The notes beneath the pieces are model-generated. The model saw nothing but the letters and a program-made list of their open reading frames with translations. It was not told the origin of the DNA and ran no database searches. A program made the translations under genes and the position numbers. From NCBI GenBank assembly GCA_016292455.1, contig JAEDIL010000063.1, positions 1 to 10,342 of the forward strand: a stretch of DNA of 10,342 nucleotides. The letters run 5' to 3'. This document shows, in pieces, positions 7,145-10,342 of this stretch (position 1 is the first letter of the stretch; each line of letters begins with the position of its first letter). This stretch comes from Clostridiaceae bacterium (GTDB lineage Bacteria; Bacillota; Clostridia; Oscillospirales; Acutalibacteraceae).

Positions 7145-7147
7145 GAG

Positions 7148-7810
7148 TCAAATGTATTCTGAAATCGTTTGAAAAACAAGGTCTGAAATTTTCTCAACAC
7201 TTTTCGGTTCTCCGCCCTCGGCACAGACTATTCTTTTCCAGCCGAGTTTTTCACAGGCATAAATTGCGGCGTCGCGGCAGTGATTCAGATAGTCAATGTC
7301 GCGTTCGTGAACGTCCTTTTTGCTTTCGTCGTTGTTATATCTTTTTTCCAGAAGCTTCTGTGACGTTTCAACCGGCATATCAAGAAAAACAACACAGTCG
7401 GGCTCGGGTATTCCGAGTTTTACATATTCAAAGTCAAACAGCCATGAAAGGAAGCTGTCCCAGCCCTTTTTTTCAAGTTTTGTCATCTGGTGGCAAGCGT
7501 TTGAGGTTGTGTAGCGGTTGGCAACAATAATTTTTCCGCTTTCGTATTCCTTGCTCCAGAACTTCTTGAAGCTTGCATAGCGGTCAACGGCAAAAAAGGT
7601 TGACGCAGCGAAAGCGTTCACATCGCCCGGGCGGTTTCCCATTTCGCCGGCAAGATACATTTTTACAAGTGCGCTTGAATTGTCCGCATAGTTCGGAAGA
7701 TCAATTTCAAAAACGTCTTTCCCGCTTTCTCTGAGTCTTTTCAGAAGCAGCGCCGCCTGCGTTCCTTTTCCGCTTCCGTCAAGACCTTCAATTACTATAA
7801 GTCTGCCCAT
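7148..7810 (-). CDS. tmk: Thymidylate kinase-like protein (dTMP kinase family)
   Basis: Thymidylate kinase phosphorylates dTMP to dTDP. The 220 residues have a clear P-loop GLDGSGKGT (9-17), a DRY at 76-78, and FLDMP (142-146), followed by a lid-like charged stretch YNNDESKKDVHERD (158-171). It belongs to a divergent subtype: the usual TREPGG after the P-loop is replaced by DLPNY (37-41), and the second DR motif reads NRY (98-100, AAC codon) instead of DRY. I recall similar forms in other Clostridia, so this is probably a clade trait rather than damage. ATG 7810 has a GGAGA-like site upstream, and the gap to the cupin gene is 15 bp. The divergent ThyX supports a dTMP substrate. Another deoxynucleoside monophosphate cannot be excluded. 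Confidence 0.88.
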   Translation of the reverse strand: MGRLIVIEGLDGSGKGTQAALLLKRLRESGKDVFEIDLPNYADNSSALVKMYLAGEMGNRPGDVNAFAASTFFAVDRYASFKKFWSKEYESGKIIVANRYTTSNACHQMTKLEKKGWDSFLSWLFDFEYVKLGIPEPDCVVFLDMPVETSQKLLEKRYNNDESKKDVHERDIDYLNHCRDAAIYACEKLGWKRIVCAEGGEPKSVEKISDLVFQTISEYI

Positions 7811-7825
7811 TTTTCTGCTCTCCGC

Positions 7826-8176
7826 TCAATAAGTGAGAATTGCGGCAAAAACAACAAGGTTTTCGTTTTCGGTGCGGTTTGCAATTGAATGCTTCTGACC
7901 GCCGAGACAGAGACAGCTGTCTCCCTTTCGGAGAATTTCGGTTTTTCCGTTGTCGTCGTAGGTTGCAGTTCCCTCGATGACATAGAAAACTTCCTCTTCG
8001 TTTTCATGGATATGCTCGCCGATTGAACAGCCGGGTTCAAGCAGAATGGTTCCGAGAAGCCTTGCTTTTCCCTTGTATTCATCTTTGTTAAGAATATCGG
8101 TAACAACGGCCTGTCCGTCGCCGCCGCGCATATTGACTTTTACGGTTGATGTCATATCGCTTGCTCTTTTTATCAT
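7826..8176 (-). CDS. Small single-domain cupin protein
   Basis: This is a 116-residue cupin_2-type beta-barrel. Motif 1 is GCSIGEHIHENEEEVFYVIEG (49-69, quoted in part by its metal ligands His55, His57, Glu61). Motif 2 is GDSCLCLGG then KHSIAN (85-100) with His96. All four usual metal ligands are present, so a metal-binding enzyme or sensor is possible. The reaction is unknown. ATG 8176 is preferred over ATG 8191 because GGGAG lies eight bases before it, while 8191 has no ribosome binding site and would be only about 12 bases from the expected transcript start. It is the first gene of the six-gene operon, 15 bp before tmk. Confidence 0.88.
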   Translation of the reverse strand: MIKRASDMTSTVKVNMRGGDGQAVVTDILNKDEYKGKARLLGTILLEPGCSIGEHIHENEEEVFYVIEGTATYDDNGKTEILRKGDSCLCLGGQKHSIANRTENENLVVFAAILTY

Positions 8177-8210
8177 TGCAAAAACTCCCATACTATAAAT
8201 AATTCAAATT

Positions 8211-8239
8211 ATTATAGCAACAAACGGGCAAATTATCAA
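8211..8239 (-). promoter_or_regulatory. Promoter of the cupin-tmk-DJ-1-folate-mltG-trhP operon
   Basis: Reading the minus strand, TTGATA (8234-8239) and TATAAT (8211-8216) are exactly 17 bases apart, close to the sigma-A consensus. The start of transcription would be near 8204, leaving a leader of about 27 bases before ATG 8176. No other good promoter was noticed between the operon genes. Confidence 0.8.
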
Positions 8240-8266
8240 GGAAAATTTGAAAATACTTGCAATAAT

Positions 8267-8283
8267 CAAATCCAAATCAAATC
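8267..8283. repeat. Triple CAAATC iteration between divergent promoters
   Basis: CAAATC occurs at 8267-8272, 8273-8278 and 8278-8283, midway between the two outward-facing promoters. It could be part of an operator. The sequence is AT-rich and the motif short, so chance is quite possible. Confidence 0.25.
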
Positions 8284-8308
8284 CTTTCCCGCCGATTTTA
8301 AAAAAAAG

Positions 8309-8337
8309 TTGAATCACGGCACATTCTGTGGTAATAT
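8309..8337 (+). promoter_or_regulatory. Promoter of thyX
   Basis: TTGAAT (8309-8314) and TAATAT (8332-8337) are spaced by 17 bases, with TG at 8329-8330 giving an extended -10. Transcription would start near 8344, about 23 bases before the ATG at 8367. It is back to back with the operon promoter, about 70 bases away. Confidence 0.75.
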
Positions 8338-8366
8338 TAAAAAAATATGCAAAAGGGGAGAAGAAA

Positions 8367-9737
8367 ATGGCAGAACCCGGTGTATACATAATCGGCTTTT
8401 CTGACTGCGGCGAAAGAGTCTGCGCCGCTTCCGGGAGAATTTCAACTCAGAAAGGAACGGCACTTGAAATTTTTGAGCGTTCAGCCGACCCGGAAAAAAA
8501 TGCAAATCTCATTTCAAAGGTCATTCGCTCCGGTCACACGTCAACAATTGAACACATGTTTTTCAACCTTGCCTTTGAAAATGTTTCGGTGGTTGTTGAA
8601 CAGTTTATGATTGAATTCAGACTTGCATCCTTTACGGTCAAATCAAGGAGGTATGTTGATTTTTCCGACAGCGGCTATCTCGTTCCCGATTTTGAAAACG
8701 AGGAGCTCAGAAAGGAATATCTAGTCCGTATGGACTCGCTTTTTGCTCTCTATTCCGAGCTTTGTGAGGGCGGAATTCCCAAGGAGGACGCGCGCTTTGT
8801 TCTGCCGTATTGTTTTTTCAGCAACTTCTTCTGCTCGCTTGGCGGCAGAGAGATGGTCAACGTGCTTCGCGCAATGCTTTACGGACGCGGAAAGGCTATT
8901 CCCGAAATTCATGCTCTCGGTGTTTCGCTCCTTGCTCAGTGCAAGGAAAGAGCACCCGGTGTTTTTTTTAATTTTGAAGAGGATAACTGCACTTACCGCG
9001 ACTTGCCCGACCTCTCATTTGCCGTTTCGACCGAAGAAGCTGACGCGCAGCTGAAAAAGGAAGTGGAAGTACTCGGCTTTACTCCGGATTGTGAACGCCT
9101 CGTTGCTGAAACAGCTCTTGCCGAGAGCACCTTGTTTTCTACCGCGGCTATTGAAAAGGCTATTGCGGACAAAGACGTTGCCGAGAAGGTAATTGATGAG
9201 GTTTACGCCTGTTCAAGACCGCGCGCACTTGAATGTGCGGTGTTTACCGTCCGCTTCAACGATATTTCTCTTTCAACGCTCACTCATCTTGCAAGGCACA
9301 GAATGCAGGGCTTGTCTGTTCCTCAGCTTTATGATTGCAACAGAACGAACTATATTATTCCCGCGTCGGTGAGAGAAAGCGGATTTCTTGAAAAATATGT
9401 TGACGCTTTTGAAAAAACAGCCGCTCTTTATAAAAAGCTTGAAGAAAGCGGTGTGCCGAAAGGGCAGAGTGTGTATTGCCTGCTGAGCGGAAACACAATT
9501 GACGTTGTTTCAACAATGAACGCGCGCGAGTTGAAGCTGTTTTTTGAACTTCGCACCTGCGCAAGGGCTCAGTGGGAAATCCGCGAAAAAGCAACCGCTC
9601 TCCTTTCTGAGCTTCGTCAGATTTCGCAGGTGCTTTTCAAAAACTACGGTCCGAGCTGTTTTTCAAAGGGCAGGTGTCCTGAGGGCAGATTAAGCTGCGG
9701 AAAAGCGGCTGAAATGAAGGAAAAATTCTCGCTTTGA
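8367..9737 (+). CDS. thyX: Fused double-domain flavin-dependent thymidylate synthase (ThyX-ThyX)
   Basis: ThyX makes dTMP from dUMP using methylene-THF, FAD and NADPH. The 456-residue protein is about twice the usual length and reads as two ThyX domains. In domain 1, HTSTIEH (57-63) is followed by EFRLASFTVKSRRYV (83-97), then EDARFVLP (140-147). In domain 2, ALECAVFTVRF leads to RHR (310-312), then NARELKLFFELRTCARAQWE in the 385-404 region. The tail is GPSCFSKGRCPEG and SCG with Cys431, 437 and 444. The canonical RHRxxSxNExSxRY motif is divided: domain 1 has EFR for RHR but keeps the two Ser and RY, while domain 2 keeps RHR but not the SxNExS part. The start is ATG 8367 with AAGGGGAG six bases upstream; an in-frame GTG at 8328 lies inside the promoter. 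It is divergent from the tmk operon. It is probably active as a pseudo-dimer, but this is inferred. Confidence 0.92.
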   Translation: MAEPGVYIIGFSDCGERVCAASGRISTQKGTALEIFERSADPEKNANLISKVIRSGHTSTIEHMFFNLAFENVSVVVEQFMIEFRLASFTVKSRRYVDFSDSGYLVPDFENEELRKEYLVRMDSLFALYSELCEGGIPKEDARFVLPYCFFSNFFCSLGGREMVNVLRAMLYGRGKAIPEIHALGVSLLAQCKERAPGVFFNFEEDNCTYRDLPDLSFAVSTEEADAQLKKEVEVLGFTPDCERLVAETALAESTLFSTAAIEKAIADKDVAEKVIDEVYACSRPRALECAVFTVRFNDISLSTLTHLARHRMQGLSVPQLYDCNRTNYIIPASVRESGFLEKYVDAFEKTAALYKKLEESGVPKGQSVYCLLSGNTIDVVSTMNARELKLFFELRTCARAQWEIREKATALLSELRQISQVLFKNYGPSCFSKGRCPEGRLSCGKAAEMKEKFSL

Positions 9738-9755
9738 TTTTTCCACCAAAAAAAG

Positions 9756-9796
9756 CTGTCTTATTTTTGTAATCAGCACAAATTGAGACAGTCTTT
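9756..9796 (+). terminator. Possible weak terminator of thyX
   Basis: CTGTCT (9756-9761) pairs with AGACAG (9786-9791), with an inner stem TTTGT/ACAAA around AATCAGC. Only TCTTTAT follows, so the T-tract is poor. It lies 19 bases after the thyX stop in the right place for a terminator. Confidence 0.45.
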
Positions 9797-9810
9797 ATAA
9801 TATTTAATAC
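9783..9810 (+). promoter_or_regulatory. Possible promoter of the small membrane protein gene
   Basis: TTGAGA (9783-9788) and TAATAC (9805-9810) are 16 bases apart in an AT-rich stretch, about 110 bases before the next coding start. The match is moderate and overlaps the hairpin described for thyX. Confidence 0.3.
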
Positions 9811-9919
9811 TTTTTCGACATTAACTGACAATTACCTCATACAAGATGTTGTATTCTGTTGTTGCAGCACGGGCTGTGAAAGTATGTGTTGGAAACAATT
9901 GATAAGGAGGGTGTGTCCG

Positions 9920-10147
9920 GTGAGGATGTATATTTCAAAAACAGATGCGTTAAGTTTAAGAATCAAAAGTATTTCAGTGTTTATTATCAATGCACTTCTT
10001 TCGTTCATTGTTCTGCATAGGTCCATGTACAATACGTCGGTTGTGCAGTATCTGGACAAGCGTCTGACAAATCTCCGGGAAGAAATTGACAGGGACGTTG
10101 AAAAAATGTTCGGGCGGATATACGAACAGTATTATGAAAACCGATGA
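9920..10147 (+). CDS. Small hypothetical protein with one hydrophobic helix
   Basis: I do not recognise this protein. AAGGAGG at 9904-9910 lies nine bases before GTG 9920, giving 75 residues. An in-frame ATG at 9884 is upstream of that site, and ATG 9926 is a further alternative. Residues about 18-34 (SISVFIINALLSFIVLH) are hydrophobic and could cross the membrane, with basic residues before and after. The C-terminal half is charged and helical (YLDKRLTNLREEIDRDVEK), suggesting an amphipathic or coiled-coil helix. The layout resembles the first part of a membrane sensor or GGDEF-type protein, so it could be a truncated remnant or a genuine small membrane protein. It stands alone after thyX, and no related gene is visible nearby. 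Confidence 0.5.
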   Translation: MRMYISKTDALSLRIKSISVFIINALLSFIVLHRSMYNTSVVQYLDKRLTNLREEIDRDVEKMFGRIYEQYYENR

Positions 10148-10290
10148 AAATGCTGTGCGTTCCGATTAAGAAAGCGTTTTCATCGCCCGAAGCCGCACAA
10201 GTGTGCCGCAAGAGGACGAAAAATACATAAAATGCAGACACAATGAAATTATCAACAAAAAAAGCTATAATTTGCAAAGGTTAAGAATTA
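10148..10290. other. Mostly non-coding stretch with a possible promoter
   Basis: No supported gene is present. A short frame overlapping the upstream stop (10144-10230, 28 codons) has no ribosome binding site. ATGAAA (10243-10248) and TATAAT (10266-10271), 17 bases apart, could be a promoter reading out of the right edge. Confidence 0.4.
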
Positions 10291-10342
10291 GGGAACCTCT
10301 GAATAAATCACAGCATACGCTTTGATGCACATCTTACTTGCA
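10291..10342. mobile_element. Possible outer end of an insertion sequence (truncated by window)
   Basis: GGGAACCTCTGAATAAATCA (10291-10310) has the look of a terminal inverted repeat of an IS element: GGG start, a short GC block, then AT-rich sequence. It begins abruptly in non-coding DNA. Neither the other end nor a transposase is in the window, so this rests on pattern recall only. Confidence 0.25.

Noticed and set aside
8328..8366. Upstream in-frame GTG start for thyX at 8328
   Set aside because: It lies within the promoter (-10 at 8332-8337) and has no ribosome binding site, whereas ATG 8367 has AAGGGGAG at six bases.
10144..10230. 28-codon frame overlapping the stop of the small membrane protein as ATGA
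   Set aside because: No Shine-Dalgarno sequence, no recognisable character and very short. The ATGA overlap alone is weak support.

Overview
The window looks like a chromosomal segment of a gut-type Clostridia (Oscillospiraceae/Ruminococcaceae-like Firmicute). The reasons are strong AGGAGG-type ribosome binding sites, promoters close to the sigma-A consensus, GC of roughly 45-50 percent, the Cys-rich surface-repeat protein type at the left end, and an mltG-U32 pair like that of Bacillota. The taxonomic call is an inference from protein style and layout, not from a search.

Left region (1-2554, + strand): the C-terminal 850 residues of a very large, probably exported protein. It consists of about 18 diverged Cys/His repeats and ends in an unusual C-terminal module (a GDG-x-CD-x-CG segment, then a Cys-rich cationic helix ending CVCGEKHW). 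Its 5' end lies outside the window. Two hairpins follow; the second is a good intrinsic terminator. Next comes a promoter-tRNA-Val(CAC)-terminator cassette (2803-2946), then a run of tiny hairpins with GTGAAATA linkers (2954-3047).

Central region (3219-8176, - strand): a compact six-gene operon read right to left from a clear TTGATA-17-TATAAT promoter (8211-8239). The order is a cupin, a thymidylate-kinase-like protein, a DJ-1/PfpI protein, 5-formyltetrahydrofolate cyclo-ligase, endolytic murein transglycosylase MltG, and a U32 family protein likely to be a tRNA U34 hydroxylation factor (TrhP type). Spacings run from 17 bp down to overlaps, so co-transcription and translational coupling are expected.

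Right region: divergent from this operon, a second clear promoter (8309-8337, TTGAAT-17-TAATAT with extended -10) drives a fused double-domain ThyX flavin-dependent thymidylate synthase (8367-9737). The two halves keep different parts of the ThyX signature. ThyX (dUMP to dTMP using methylene-THF), Tmk (dTMP to dTDP) and 5-FCL (folate recycling) together form a divergent thymidylate/folate module. The last 600 bases hold one small membrane-type hypothetical protein with a perfect ribosome binding site, then a largely non-coding stretch. That stretch ends in a sequence that may be the outer end of an insertion sequence (weak).

The most interesting points are the split active-site motifs of the double ThyX, the C-terminal module of the Cys-repeat protein as a possible undescribed surface-targeting signal, and the hairpin cluster after the tRNA. 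No CRISPR, phage or defence system is visible.
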